Below, in pieces: positions 1 to 8,652 of a stretch of DNA of 64,000 bases. Within the stretch, counting starts at the first letter, position 1, and every line of letters begins with the position of its first letter. Source of the stretch: Nocardia brasiliensis ATCC 700358 (GTDB lineage: Bacteria > Actinomycetota > Actinomycetes > Mycobacteriales > Mycobacteriaceae); contig NC_018681.1 in assembly GCF_000250675.2 (NCBI RefSeq), positions 3,658,001 to 3,722,000 on the forward strand, given 5' to 3'. The notes beneath the pieces are model-generated. The model saw only the letters and a list, made by a program, of their open reading frames with translations. It was not told the DNA's origin and did no database searches. Position numbers and translations under genes: made by a program.

Positions 1-1161
1 GCGCGGGTGTTGCGGGAGGCGGGACGGCTGCACCGGACGCCGCTCGGCCACCATCTGCTGACCCACTACGACGATTGCGTCGCCGTGCTGTCCACCACCG
101 CGTGGAGCCACGCGGAAGAGGCCGCGATGATGCACCCCACAGTGTCGCCCGAGGACGCGCCCGAAGAGCTGCCCACCTCGTTCCTGTGGATGGAGCCGCC
201 GGACCACACCCGGCTGCGCAACCTGGTGACGAAGGGTTTCACGCCGCGCATGGTGACCAGGCTGCGGCCGCGGATCGAGCAGCTCACCGAGCAGCTGGTC
301 GACAATTGTCTGGCCGCTGGCGAATTCGACCTGGTCGAGCAGATCGCCTACCCGCTGCCGCTGATCATCGCGGGCGAGCTGATCGGCGTGCCGCCGGAGG
401 CCTACGATCAGGTGCACCGGTGGTCGCAGGATCTGGCGCGCGGTTTCGACCACGATTACACGCTGCCCGAGGAGGCCCTGCGGGCGCGTAGCGCGGCCTC
501 CCGCGGCTTCATGAACTACTTCCGGGAACTGCTCGACGAGCGCCGGGCGAACCCGAAAGACGATCTGCTCAGCGTGCTCTCGCAGGTGGAGGACCGCGGG
601 GACGTGCTCACCGAGCAGGAACTGCTGGCCACCTGCATCACCACCTTCGTGGCGGGGCACGAGACCACCGCGAATCTGATCGGCACCGGTCTGCTGCAGC
701 TGATGCGCAATCCGGACCAGATCGCCGCGCTGCGCGCACGTCCCGAGCTGACCGCGTACGCGCCCGACGAACTGCTCCGCCTCGAACCGTCGGTGCAGAT
801 CACCACCCGGGCCGCGACCAGGCCGATCACTGTGGCCGGCCACGATTTCGAGACCGGCGAAGGCGTTGTGGTGCTGATCAATTCGGCCAATCGCGACGAC
901 GCCGCGTTCGGCGACCCCGACCGGGTGGACGTTGCGCGATACTCCGATCCGAAGCACCCGGCCAAAAAGCACCTCGGTTTCAGCCTCGGCATCCACTACT
1001 GCCTCGGCGCGCCGCTGGCCCTGCTGGAGATGGAGGTGCTGCTGGATGTGCTGCTGCGCAAGGTGCGGGACATCGAGCCGCTGACCGATACGCCGGCGTA
1101 CAAGCCGAACGTGGTGATCCGCGGGTTGGCAGCGCTGCCCACCCGATGCACGGCCGCCTAG
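1..1161 (+). CDS. Cytochrome P450 monooxygenase, 5' end outside window
   Basis: Heme-thiolate monooxygenase that would insert oxygen into an unknown substrate using electrons from a ferredoxin. The reading frame is open to the first base of the window, so the N-terminus is missing; about 386 residues are visible and only some tens are probably lost. Visible family marks are the I-helix motif AGHETT (about 652-669), the K-helix ExxR inside APDELLRLEP, and the heme loop FSLGIHYCLGAPLA with the ligand Cys codon at 1000. The family call is secure; substrate and subfamily cannot be told. It ends against a strong hairpin shared with the convergent gene. Confidence 0.93.
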   Translation, partial: ARVLREAGRLHRTPLGHHLLTHYDDCVAVLSTTAWSHAEEAAMMHPTVSPEDAPEELPTSFLWMEPPDHTRLRNLVTKGFTPRMVTRLRPRIEQLTEQLVDNCLAAGEFDLVEQIAYPLPLIIAGELIGVPPEAYDQVHRWSQDLARGFDHDYTLPEEALRARSAASRGFMNYFRELLDERRANPKDDLLSVLSQVEDRGDVLTEQELLATCITTFVAGHETTANLIGTGLLQLMRNPDQIAALRARPELTAYAPDELLRLEPSVQITTRAATRPITVAGHDFETGEGVVVLINSANRDDAAFGDPDRVDVARYSDPKHPAKKHLGFSLGIHYCLGAPLALLEMEVLLDVLLRKVRDIEPLTDTPAYKPNVVIRGLAALPTRCTAA

Positions 1162-1174
1162 GCGGCCGGTGGAA

Positions 1175-1215
1175 CACGATGGACCCGGAGCTGGAGGGGC
1201 GCCGGGTCCATCGTG
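1175..1215. terminator. Bidirectional hairpin terminator
   Basis: Perfect 14-bp inverted repeat (left arm CACGATGGACCCGG at 1175-1188, right arm 1202-1215) with a 13-nt loop, lying between the stops of the convergent P450 and glycoside-hydrolase-like genes. It has no T-run. Confidence 0.7.
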
Positions 1216-1222
1216 CTGTCCG

Positions 1223-3187
1223 CTACCCGGCGGGGCACAACCGTCGCGGCGCCGCGTCGGTCGCGAGCCGGGCGTCTACGCAGCCGCCGGGGAGCCCGTC
1301 GTGCGGCACCGTGCCGAAGTTGGCGGTGACGGTGAGGAGGCCGTCGCCGAAGGTGCTGCGTTGCACCAGATGATCGGCGGTGAGCCACTGGAAGCCGGTC
1401 ATCGGGGCGGTGCCGGCGGCCTCGTGCAGGGGTGCGAAGAACTGTTGCAGGCGGGCGATTTCGGCACCGTGGCGGTCTAGCTCGGCGCGGTCGAGCGCGA
1501 AGTTGAGCGGGGTGTTGTTCAGGATCGCGGTGAGCGCGCGCATGGTCTGCTGTTGCGGCAGTTTGTAATAGGCGAGTTCCCAGCGGTCCAGGTTGACGAG
1601 GGAGTCGTGCAGCACGGTCTCGTAGAGGGGCACCCGATAGGCCGGATCGAACATGGCCCTGGCCGCGGCGGCGGGCAGCTCGGCGGGCTGGAAGAAGAAC
1701 TTCGGTGAGCTTTCCGGCGCCCACCCGCCCCAGGATTGCTTGTCGCGCTGTGCTTTCCACAGTAAATCGGACACCGGGGTCTGGGAGCCGTGGCTGAACG
1801 CGGGCAGGGTGCTCGCCCAGGCGCCGACGGATTCCGAACCCAGGACCTGTCCGCGCTGTTCGACGAGGGCGCGCATGCGGGTGAGCCGGTTGTCGCGGTC
1901 CTGCTTCTTGTTCATCGAATGGCCGGGGCTGTAATCGTCGAAGAACTGGCCCGCGGCGTCGACGTCGAGGAAGTAGGTGTTCGCGCCGTTCGCCGTCATG
2001 GTCGCGTAGCGCTCGTCGAGAACCTGTGGCCGCTGCGCCAGCGCCTGCGTGCTGAGGTAGCAGCCGCGGCCGCCGAAGCCGGTCTCCGGGTTGCCTTCCG
2101 CGTCGTGCACGCAGCCCGACGGCCACAGGCCGGGCCAGCTCGAGCCGGGGTTATCGGCGGTCGCGGGGTCCTGGGCGTTGTCGTACGAGTCGTACGGTCC
2201 CGCAAGGTAACCGGCCGCTTTCGCGGCATCGACGGCGGCGCGGGTCATCGGATCGGCCCCGGCGTCGTAGCCCAGCCACATGCGGGTGAGGCCGAGCTCG
2301 CGCATCGTGCGGATCGCCTCCGGCGTGCGGCCGTCGCCCCACAGGTAGGCGTGAAAGGCGCCGAGCAGCTTGCCGACCGCCGGGTGCTGCGCAATTTTGT
2401 CGGCGAGGGAACGGAATCGGCCGTGCTGGATGAGCCAGGCGCGGTAATCCGTTGCGGCGGCCACCGGCGAGGCGTCCGTCAGCGCGAAGGTGACCGTGTA
2501 CGCACGCGTGTCCGCCCTGGCGTCGAAGTCGTGTTCGGCTGTGGTGCGCAGCTTTTCGTCCACCGAGCGCACCGTGAGGGTGGTGCCGATATCGGTGGGC
2601 GCGAGGTAACTCACGCCACGCGCACCCGCCTGGTAGCCCCAGAACGGCATGGTCAGGCTCTCGGTGAGATCCAGTGGCCGGTCGATCAGAGCGGCGTCGG
2701 GGGAGTTCCAGAACGGATCGCCGACCGGCAGGGACAGGCCCTCACCGCGGGGGAGCTGCAATGCCGTCGTCATGGGATCGGTGCCGGTCACCGGCCAGGA
2801 CAGGTGCTGGTCGCGATCGCTGCGCAGCGTGACGCTCAGGCGGCCGTCGGCGGCCTCGGCGGTGACGGTCAATCCTTTGCCGGGATAGCTCCAGGTCGCT
2901 CGATCCGGCGCGGTCTCGATGGGTCCCGCTGCGCCCAGCTCTGCGGCCGCGGGGGCGGAGAGCATGAGGTTCGGCTCGTCGCCGGGGTCGGCGGTGATCG
3001 CCAGCGAAGCCGTGTCGATATCGGCCCGGCCGCCGCCGATCGGCACCAGCACGTGGGTGCCGCGGACTTCCGGGCGCGGGCCCGCGGTGGCGCGGTCGCA
3101 GGCGGTGCCGGTCAGTACCAAGATCAACAACACGGTGGCGCCCGCGGCGATCCTGCGGTGGGTGCGCTCGATGCTCCGACGTCTCAT
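1223..3187 (-). CDS. Secreted glycoside-hydrolase-like protein (GH101-type fold suspected)
   Basis: A 654-residue exported protein of uncertain substrate. The start chosen is the ATG at 3187, because GGAAAGG lies 8 nt upstream; a GTG three codons earlier would sit on top of that site. The N-terminus is Arg-rich, then hydrophobic (VLLILVLTGTAC), so it has a Sec signal and perhaps a non-canonical lipobox. The middle has a YLWGDGRTPEAIRTMRELG stretch and a YFLDVDAAGQFFDDY segment, followed by GSESVGAW, placed like the nucleophile Asp and acid Glu of retaining TIM-barrel hydrolases related to GH101. The hydrolase assignment is inference. It is divergent from a two-component system 89 bp away, which may control it. 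Confidence 0.6.
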   Translation of the reverse strand: MRRRSIERTHRRIAAGATVLLILVLTGTACDRATAGPRPEVRGTHVLVPIGGGRADIDTASLAITADPGDEPNLMLSAPAAAELGAAGPIETAPDRATWSYPGKGLTVTAEAADGRLSVTLRSDRDQHLSWPVTGTDPMTTALQLPRGEGLSLPVGDPFWNSPDAALIDRPLDLTESLTMPFWGYQAGARGVSYLAPTDIGTTLTVRSVDEKLRTTAEHDFDARADTRAYTVTFALTDASPVAAATDYRAWLIQHGRFRSLADKIAQHPAVGKLLGAFHAYLWGDGRTPEAIRTMRELGLTRMWLGYDAGADPMTRAAVDAAKAAGYLAGPYDSYDNAQDPATADNPGSSWPGLWPSGCVHDAEGNPETGFGGRGCYLSTQALAQRPQVLDERYATMTANGANTYFLDVDAAGQFFDDYSPGHSMNKKQDRDNRLTRMRALVEQRGQVLGSESVGAWASTLPAFSHGSQTPVSDLLWKAQRDKQSWGGWAPESSPKFFFQPAELPAAAARAMFDPAYRVPLYETVLHDSLVNLDRWELAYYKLPQQQTMRALTAILNNTPLNFALDRAELDRHGAEIARLQQFFAPLHEAAGTAPMTGFQWLTADHLVQRSTFGDGLLTVTANFGTVPHDGLPGGCVDARLATDAAPRRLCPAG

Positions 3188-3276
3188 GGCCCGCACCTTT
3201 CCGGCGCCGGATGAGAGTTCGATGAGACCGCGCCGGGTCCCCGGCCTGGGCAGACGCGGTCCGTATCATCCGGAAG

Positions 3277-3948
3277 ATGCGCGTGTTGGTGGTCGACGAC
3301 GAGGACTCGGTCCGCGAGGCCCTGGTGCGCGCCATGGACAGCGAAGGCTACGAGACCCGAGCCGCCGCGGACGGCGCGGCCGCGCTCGCCGAGATCCAGC
3401 GCTGGCAGCCGGAGGTCGTGCTACTGGACGTGCTGATGCCGTTCATGGACGGCCTCACCGCGTGCCGGAGGTTGCGGGCACGGGGCGACCGCACGCCGAT
3501 CCTGATGCTCACCGCGCGGGACGCGGTGGCCGACCGGGTCGACGGGCTCGACGCCGGTGCCGACGACTACCTGGTGAAACCGTTCGACCTCGAGGAGCTG
3601 CTGGCCCGGGTGCGCGCGCTGGTCCGGCGCACCTATCCGGAGGACGGCGCGGTGCTGTCGTGTGCGGACCTCGTCATGGACACCACCGCGCACACGGTCC
3701 GGCGCGGTACCCGCCCGGTGGAGCTCAGCCGCACCGAATTCGCGTTGCTCGAAGTGCTGCTGCGCAACAGCGGCCAGGCGCTGCCCCGCGAGACGCTCAT
3801 CGAACGGGTCTGGGGCACCGAACTCGGGCCGACCTCGAATTCGCTCGAGGTCTACATCCGCTATCTGCGCCGCAAACTCGAATCCGGCGACGAGCCGCGC
3901 CTGATCCACACCGTGCGCGGGATCGGCTATCGATTGGCGGCGGCATGA
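3277..3948 (+). CDS. OmpR/PhoB-family response regulator (MprA-like)
   Basis: DNA-binding response regulator of 223 residues. The receiver domain (about 1-115) carries acidic D7/D8, phospho-acceptor D51 in LLDVLMPFMDG, T79 and K101 in YLVKPFD. The C-terminal winged helix (about 128-220) has the usual LSRTEFALLEVLLRN and SNSLEVYIRYLRRKL segments. It is followed immediately by its histidine kinase with an ATGA stop/start overlap, so the two are translationally coupled. It is divergent from the secreted hydrolase-like gene, a plausible target. Confidence 0.95.
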   Translation: MRVLVVDDEDSVREALVRAMDSEGYETRAAADGAAALAEIQRWQPEVVLLDVLMPFMDGLTACRRLRARGDRTPILMLTARDAVADRVDGLDAGADDYLVKPFDLEELLARVRALVRRTYPEDGAVLSCADLVMDTTAHTVRRGTRPVELSRTEFALLEVLLRNSGQALPRETLIERVWGTELGPTSNSLEVYIRYLRRKLESGDEPRLIHTVRGIGYRLAAA

Positions 3949-5315
3949 GGCTGCCGGGGTCGTTGCGCGCGCGGGTCGCGCTGTTCTGCGTCGTCGCCAT
4001 CGCGGTGGCGCTCGCCGGGATGGGGGTGGCCGCCTACGTCGTCGTCGCGCACGAACTCGACAGCTCGCTCGACCTCGGATTGCGCAGGGAGGCAACGCGG
4101 ATCGGCCGCACGGTCGGCGCGGACGCCGATGTCGCGACGGCGTCCGGGCCGTGCCGGTATCTGACCGCGCCGAGCTGCGTGCAGGTGGTGGCCGCCGACG
4201 GGCGGATCGAGTCCGAGCACGACCCCGCGCAGTCGTTGCCGGTGGACCGTGCGACCGAAGAAGTCGCCGCGGGCACCAGGGCCGCGTTCTTCAGCGATGT
4301 CCGGCTCGGCGATCATCCGCTGCGGATGTACACCGCCCCACTGCGTTCCGGCTCCGCGGTCCAGAGCGCGCAACGGGCCGATCCGGTGGACACCAGCCTG
4401 CGCCGCGTCGGATACGCACTGCTCGCCGCAGCGGGGGTCGGCACCCTGCTCGCCGTCGCCGCGGGGCTGGTCGTGGCGCGCCGCGCGGTCGAGCCGGTCA
4501 CCGCGTTGACCGCGGCAGCCGAGCGCATCGCCACCACCCGCGATCCGCGGCAGCACATCACCGTCCGCGGGCCGGTCGAACTAGCTAGCCTGGCAACAAG
4601 TTTCAACGCGATGCTCGATGAACTCGATCAAGCGCTGACCGCCGAACGCGCGGCCCGCGCCGCGCAACATCGCTTGATCGCCGACGCCTCCCACGAACTC
4701 CGCACGCCGCTGACGGCATTGCGGACGAATATCGAGCTGCTGGGTCGGGCCTCGCGCATGTCGGCCGGCCAACTCGACGCGACCGCGACCGCGTTGCGCG
4801 CCCAGTCCGCGGAACTGTCCGGCCTGGTCACGGATCTGATCGAGCTGGCGCGGGCGGACGACCCGGCCGCCGTCCCGGAACCGTTCGAGGATCTGCGCTT
4901 GGACACCCTGGTGACGGAGTGCCTGCGGGCCGCCGAGCGGCACTGGCCCGGCCTGACGTTCACCAGTGAACTGCACCCGACCGTCGTGCCCGGCGTGCCG
5001 GGCCGGCTCGCTCGCGCGATCACCAACTTGCTCGACAACGCGGCGAAATTCAGTGCGCCGCAAGGCATCATCCGGGTCACGTTGCACGACGGTGAACTGA
5101 CGGTCCGCGACCACGGTCCCGGTATCTCGCTCGATGATCTGCCGCATATCTTCGATCGCTTCTATCGCGCCACCAACGGTCGCGGTAAACCCGGCCACGG
5201 ACTCGGTCTCGCGATCGTGCAGCAGGTGGCGGATCTGCACGGGGCCACGGTGACCGCGCAGTCGGCGCACGATGGTGGGGCGATCTTCCGGTTCCGCTTG
5301 CCGTCTGCCGACTGA
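3945..5315 (+). CDS. Sensor histidine kinase (MprB-like)
   Basis: Membrane kinase of 456 residues partnered with the preceding regulator; the ATG at 3945 overlaps that gene's TGA. Residues about 8-35 form the first membrane helix, then comes an extracytoplasmic loop of about 130 residues with two Cys (GPCRYLTAPSC), a second helix (GYALLAAAGVGTLLAVAAGLVVA), a HAMP segment, the H-box ASHELRTPLTALR with the phospho-His, the N-box NLLDNAAKFS, and the G-boxes DHGPGI and GHGLGLAIV. All catalytic elements are present. The stimulus is unknown; the MprB-like label rests on architecture only. Confidence 0.94.
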   Translation: MRLPGSLRARVALFCVVAIAVALAGMGVAAYVVVAHELDSSLDLGLRREATRIGRTVGADADVATASGPCRYLTAPSCVQVVAADGRIESEHDPAQSLPVDRATEEVAAGTRAAFFSDVRLGDHPLRMYTAPLRSGSAVQSAQRADPVDTSLRRVGYALLAAAGVGTLLAVAAGLVVARRAVEPVTALTAAAERIATTRDPRQHITVRGPVELASLATSFNAMLDELDQALTAERAARAAQHRLIADASHELRTPLTALRTNIELLGRASRMSAGQLDATATALRAQSAELSGLVTDLIELARADDPAAVPEPFEDLRLDTLVTECLRAAERHWPGLTFTSELHPTVVPGVPGRLARAITNLLDNAAKFSAPQGIIRVTLHDGELTVRDHGPGISLDDLPHIFDRFYRATNGRGKPGHGLGLAIVQQVADLHGATVTAQSAHDGGAIFRFRLPSAD

Positions 5316-5366
5316 CCAGGCTTCTACCGGCTCGCCGCCGGCCTCGCGCACTGCGAGAATCAGCCT

Positions 5367-5993
5367 ATGCCGGTTGATCAAAGTCTGTTGCTCGCCTTCG
5401 TGGCCACCACCTTCGTCGCGATGATCACGCCGGGGCCGGACATGCTGTTCGTGCTGGGGTGCGGGATGCGCGGCGGCCCACGGGCCGGGCTGTACGCCAC
5501 CGCCGGGGTGGCGACGAGCGAGGCCATCCACATCGCGGTCGCCGCGGCCGGGCTGGCGGCGCTGTTCGCGGCGGTGCCCGCGGCCTTCACCGTGGTCCGG
5601 ATACTCGGTGCCGCCTATCTGATCTACCTTGGGGTGCAAGCGATCCGGAAGCGGGGCAGCCTGCCTGCGGACGAGCGCGAAGTCGGTGTCTCGGCCCGCA
5701 AGGCGTACGTGTCCGGGCTGCTGACCAACCTGCTGAACCCGAAGATGGTGACGTTCACGATCGCGTTCCTCCCGCTGTTCATCGACCCGTCGCTCGGCCG
5801 GATCTGGCTGCAGTTCGCGATTCTCGGCGCGATCATGATCGTGCTGGAGTTCCTGGTGGACGGTGCGGTGGGAGTGCTGGCGGGCCGGATCGGCGGCTGG
5901 CTGCGCCGCCGGCACGCCGCGCGGCGGCGCATCGAGGTGGCCACCGGCGGCATCTTCATCGGCCTCGGCGTGCGTCTCGCGGTGCAGCGGTAG
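5367..5993 (+). CDS. LysE/RhtB-family amino acid exporter
   Basis: Integral membrane protein of 208 residues with about six hydrophobic helices. The N-terminal signature ITPGPDMLFVLGCGMRGG (near residues 19-36) and the following GLYATAGVATSEAIHIAVAA are typical of LysE/RhtB translocators that export amino acids or related metabolites. The central cytoplasmic stretch (AIRKRGSLPADEREVG) and LLTNLLNPKMVTF match the family layout. The substrate is unknown and there is no linked LysR regulator. It is a single gene, about 50 bp after the histidine kinase. Confidence 0.9.
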   Translation: MPVDQSLLLAFVATTFVAMITPGPDMLFVLGCGMRGGPRAGLYATAGVATSEAIHIAVAAAGLAALFAAVPAAFTVVRILGAAYLIYLGVQAIRKRGSLPADEREVGVSARKAYVSGLLTNLLNPKMVTFTIAFLPLFIDPSLGRIWLQFAILGAIMIVLEFLVDGAVGVLAGRIGGWLRRRHAARRRIEVATGGIFIGLGVRLAVQR

Positions 5994-6071
5994 GGCTCAT
6001 ACCCACGGGGGACACCGGATTCGCACTGCGGTGTGAGGCGCGTCGCCGACGACGTGCTTACCGTCGAAAGC

Positions 6072-7538
6072 ATGACGCAATGGCAGGGAGACGGGCGGGC
6101 GAGAGCGATCGTGATCGGCGGTGGGATCGCCGGGTTGCTCGCGGCGCGCGTGCTGGCCGAACATTACGCCGAGGTGCTGGTACTCGACCGTGATGTCGAG
6201 CCGGGGCCGGGAATTCGCCGCCGCGGTGTGCCGCAGACCTTTCATCTGCACCAGATGTTGCCGCGCGGCGAACAGGTCCTGGAACGCCTGCTGCCCGGCT
6301 TTCTCGACGATGTGTTGCGGCTCGGTGCTTTTCCGTTGGCTGATGCGACGCTCACCTGGACGAACCGGTACGGGACGATGGCGACGCCCAGCCCGGAGAA
6401 GGGCGCCTTCTATAGCAGAGGGCTTGTCGAACAGGCGATTCGCGACCGCGTGCGCGCGATCGCGAACGTGCGCTTCGGTTACGAGCAGCAAGTCGTCGAT
6501 CTCGTCGCGGCCGGGGACGGTGCGCGGATCACCGGCGTGCGCTGCCGAGCCGGCGGCGCACCCGGGGCGTCGGCAACACTGACGGCGGATCTCGTCGTCG
6601 ACGCGAGCGGGCGGTCGTCGAAACTGCCGCAATGGCTTTCGCAGCTCGGGTATCAGGCGCCGCCGGACGAGACGGTCAGCTCCGGGATCGGATACAGCAC
6701 GCGCTACTACCGGGTGCCGCGGGACCGGGCGACCGTACCGGCCCTGGTGGTCATCGAAAACGACTACCGGGCAGGCAATCCCGCCGGTGGAGTGCTGAAG
6801 CGGATCGAAGACGACGTCTGGAGCGCGTGCCTGTCCGGTATCGGCGGGCAGTATCCGCCCGTCGACGCCGCGGGCTTCGACGCGGGACTCACCGAACTGA
6901 TCAGCCCGGCCATGGCCGAAGCGCTGTGCGGCGCAGAGCCGTTGACCGCGCCGCGCGGGTTCCGGATTCCGGTCTGCGTCCGGCGGCACTACGAGCAGAT
7001 GACGCGGTGGCCGGCCGGTCTGCTGGTGCTCGGCGACGCGATGTCCACCGTCGACCCGATCTACGGGCAGGGAATGACCGTCGCGGCGATCCAAGCCGAG
7101 GCGCTCGCGGAATACCTGGCCGAGGAGCATGGTCCGGGCGGCGAACTCGACATGCTCCGGCGGTTACAGCGGTCGTCCTACCCGGCGTGGTGGCTCAGCG
7201 CGCTCGAAGACCTGCGCTGGCCCGGGGTCGAGCACCGCGGCGGGTCGGCGTTCGCGCGGATCCCGCTGCTGCACAAATACTTCGACCTGGCGCTGGAGCG
7301 GATGACCGAGCAGTTCGCGGGTGACGGCACGGCGTTCGACCCGACCTTCCTGACCTTCTTCGCCATGACCGGATTGATCGCCACACCGGCCGATGTGGTG
7401 CACGAGACCATGCTGAAAGCGCTGCTGAACGGCGCGGACACCGATGCGCAGCGGGCGCTGCGCGCCGAACTCGCCACGTACGGCGACGAAATCGGCACGG
7501 TACTAGCCGAGGCCGTCGCCTTCGGCGCGCAGCACTGA
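6072..7538 (+). CDS. FAD-dependent monooxygenase/oxidoreductase
   Basis: Flavoprotein of 488 residues. The ATG at 6072 is preferred because the dinucleotide-binding fold follows at once (AIVIGGGIAGLLAARVLAEH, the GxGxxG motif); an in-frame GTG at 6033 would add 13 unsupported residues. A second flavin contact is LVLGDAMSTVDPIYGQGMTVA, and VVDASGRSSKLPQWL resembles the DG motif region of aromatic hydroxylase and halogenase-like enzymes. It has no FxWxWxIP motif of tryptophan halogenases, so a halogenase role is not supported. Substrate unknown; it stands alone, with a strong hairpin after its stop. Confidence 0.85.
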   Translation: MTQWQGDGRARAIVIGGGIAGLLAARVLAEHYAEVLVLDRDVEPGPGIRRRGVPQTFHLHQMLPRGEQVLERLLPGFLDDVLRLGAFPLADATLTWTNRYGTMATPSPEKGAFYSRGLVEQAIRDRVRAIANVRFGYEQQVVDLVAAGDGARITGVRCRAGGAPGASATLTADLVVDASGRSSKLPQWLSQLGYQAPPDETVSSGIGYSTRYYRVPRDRATVPALVVIENDYRAGNPAGGVLKRIEDDVWSACLSGIGGQYPPVDAAGFDAGLTELISPAMAEALCGAEPLTAPRGFRIPVCVRRHYEQMTRWPAGLLVLGDAMSTVDPIYGQGMTVAAIQAEALAEYLAEEHGPGGELDMLRRLQRSSYPAWWLSALEDLRWPGVEHRGGSAFARIPLLHKYFDLALERMTEQFAGDGTAFDPTFLTFFAMTGLIATPADVVHETMLKALLNGADTDAQRALRAELATYGDEIGTVLAEAVAFGAQH

Positions 7539-7594
7539 CCGGTCCTGCGGGCTTGTCGCGTGACCCGCCGGTACGTGGAGTCGGGGGCAGGCCA

Positions 7595-7631
7595 GGGTGG
7601 CGCTCGCCCGGGAGGGGAGCGAGCGCCACCC
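7595..7631. terminator. Bidirectional hairpin terminator
   Basis: Perfect 13-bp inverted repeat (GGGTGGCGCTCGC at 7595-7607 and its complement at 7619-7631, 11-nt loop) between the convergent FAD monooxygenase and RNHCP genes. Confidence 0.7.
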
Positions 7632-7633
7632 GG

Positions 7634-8044
7634 TCACAGTGCGCGTAGGGCGCGGTGGCCGATACGGGGATCGGCCAACGGGCGCAACGCTATTCGCATC
7701 AGCGCGAGTGCGTTGTCGTCGCCGGCTATGCGGTTCGTCTTCAGTGCACCGCAGGGGAGGCACTGGTGGACGAGCAGCCATTCGCCGTCGTCGCGGGTGC
7801 ACATGCTGACCGCGACCATCCGCCCGCGGCAGGTCGCCGCCCGGTCGCCGGGCACCCGCCGGTCCAAGTGGCGACTGGACAGGCAGTGCGGGCAGTGGTT
7901 GCGGTGCGCGGTGCCCGGCGCCGTGACGGATACGTCCATCCGGCAGCCGACGCAGCGGAACGACTCGCCGGATTCGCCTGCGCGGCCGTGCAATACATGT
8001 TTGGCCCGCTGTGGCCGGCGGGCCGCCGGTTTGCGTCGTGGCAT
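7634..8044 (-). CDS. RNHCP-domain protein, downstream copy
   Basis: Small Cys-rich protein of 136 residues containing the name-giving HRNHCPHCLSSRHLD motif and two other Cys pairs (FRCVGCRMD near the N-terminus and QCLPCGALKTNR near the C-terminus), suggesting zinc-ribbon-like metal binding. An Arg-rich tail of about 25 residues precedes the domain. The ATG at 8044 has TAGGGG upstream and lies 9 bp after the stop of the paralogous gene, so the two form an operon. The molecular role of the RNHCP family is not established; association with translation or metal homeostasis would be speculation. Confidence 0.85.
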   Translation of the reverse strand: MPRRKPAARRPQRAKHVLHGRAGESGESFRCVGCRMDVSVTAPGTAHRNHCPHCLSSRHLDRRVPGDRAATCRGRMVAVSMCTRDDGEWLLVHQCLPCGALKTNRIAGDDNALALMRIALRPLADPRIGHRALRAL

Positions 8045-8053
8045 GCCGCACCC

Positions 8054-8434
8054 CTACAGATCGCCGAAGACTTCGAGCGGGAAGGGGGGTTCGGCGAGCG
8101 GCCGGACGGCCATCCGCATCAGGATGAGCTGGTTGTCGTCGCCGCACACGGGGTGCAGCGCCAGTTCCTGACAGCGGGTGCAGCGGTGGACCACCGCCCA
8201 TTCGCCGCTGCGCAACACGGCGATCGACAGCGGAGCCATCCGGGCTCGGCAGTCGGAGGTGCCACCCTCGATCTGATCGTGGGTGTGCCGGGAACTCAGG
8301 CAGCTCGGGCAGTGGTTGCGCCAGCTGTTGTCCGGTGCGAGCGTCGCCACGACGAGGCCGCAGCGGACGCAGGTGAAGGTGTCGGTCCGCAGCGCTGCGC
8401 TGGGTCCGGAATTGGGCGAAGTGTTGTCTGACAC
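8054..8434 (-). CDS. RNHCP-domain protein, upstream copy
   Basis: Paralogue of the next gene, 126 residues, with FTCVRCGLVV, the core WRNHCPSCLSSRHTHDQ and HRCTRCQELALHPVCGDDN. The shared order of Cys motifs and the common ending (DDN-L-LMR-A-RPLA-P) show a tandem duplication. Start is the GTG at 8434, chosen because GAGGAG lies at the right distance upstream. I looked for a Zur-type operator upstream and saw none. Function unknown. Confidence 0.85.
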   Translation of the reverse strand: MSDNTSPNSGPSAALRTDTFTCVRCGLVVATLAPDNSWRNHCPSCLSSRHTHDQIEGGTSDCRARMAPLSIAVLRSGEWAVVHRCTRCQELALHPVCGDDNQLILMRMAVRPLAEPPFPLEVFGDL

Positions 8435-8630
8435 TCGGATTACTCCTCGGCTGTTGGTTGATGCAGTGACAGCAGGAGCAGGCCGAGCGCGCCTCGAAAG
8501 TGCTAGCGGCGTTCAGCGGTACGTGCGCGACGGCAACCGATACGGCTACCGTCCACGCATTGAGGCGCGCGCGGCGCATTCCGGGGCATAGACACCCTCT
8601 CCGCCGGCGAACCGGCCCTGATCGAAGTTC

Positions 8631-8652
8631 TCGGCGCTGTACTCAGCGCCGA
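8631..8652. terminator. Hairpin overlapping the MFS stop codon
   Basis: Nine-base arms (TCGGCGCTG at 8631-8639, complement 8644-8652) with a 4-nt loop; the right arm covers the stop of the MFS gene. No U-tract follows on the minus strand, so termination is plausible but not certain. Confidence 0.4.

Noticed and set aside
4581..5915. Minus-strand open frame spanning the histidine kinase and LysE genes
   Set aside because: It crosses two well-supported genes, has no recognisable domain and is explained by codon bias.
6072..7538. Flavin-dependent halogenase
   Set aside because: The GxGxxG fold is present but the tryptophan-containing WxWxIP signature is not, so only a general monooxygenase call is kept.
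8435..8642. Zur operator upstream of the RNHCP pair
   Set aside because: I searched by eye for the palindromic TGAAAATGATTTTCA-like pattern and found nothing close.
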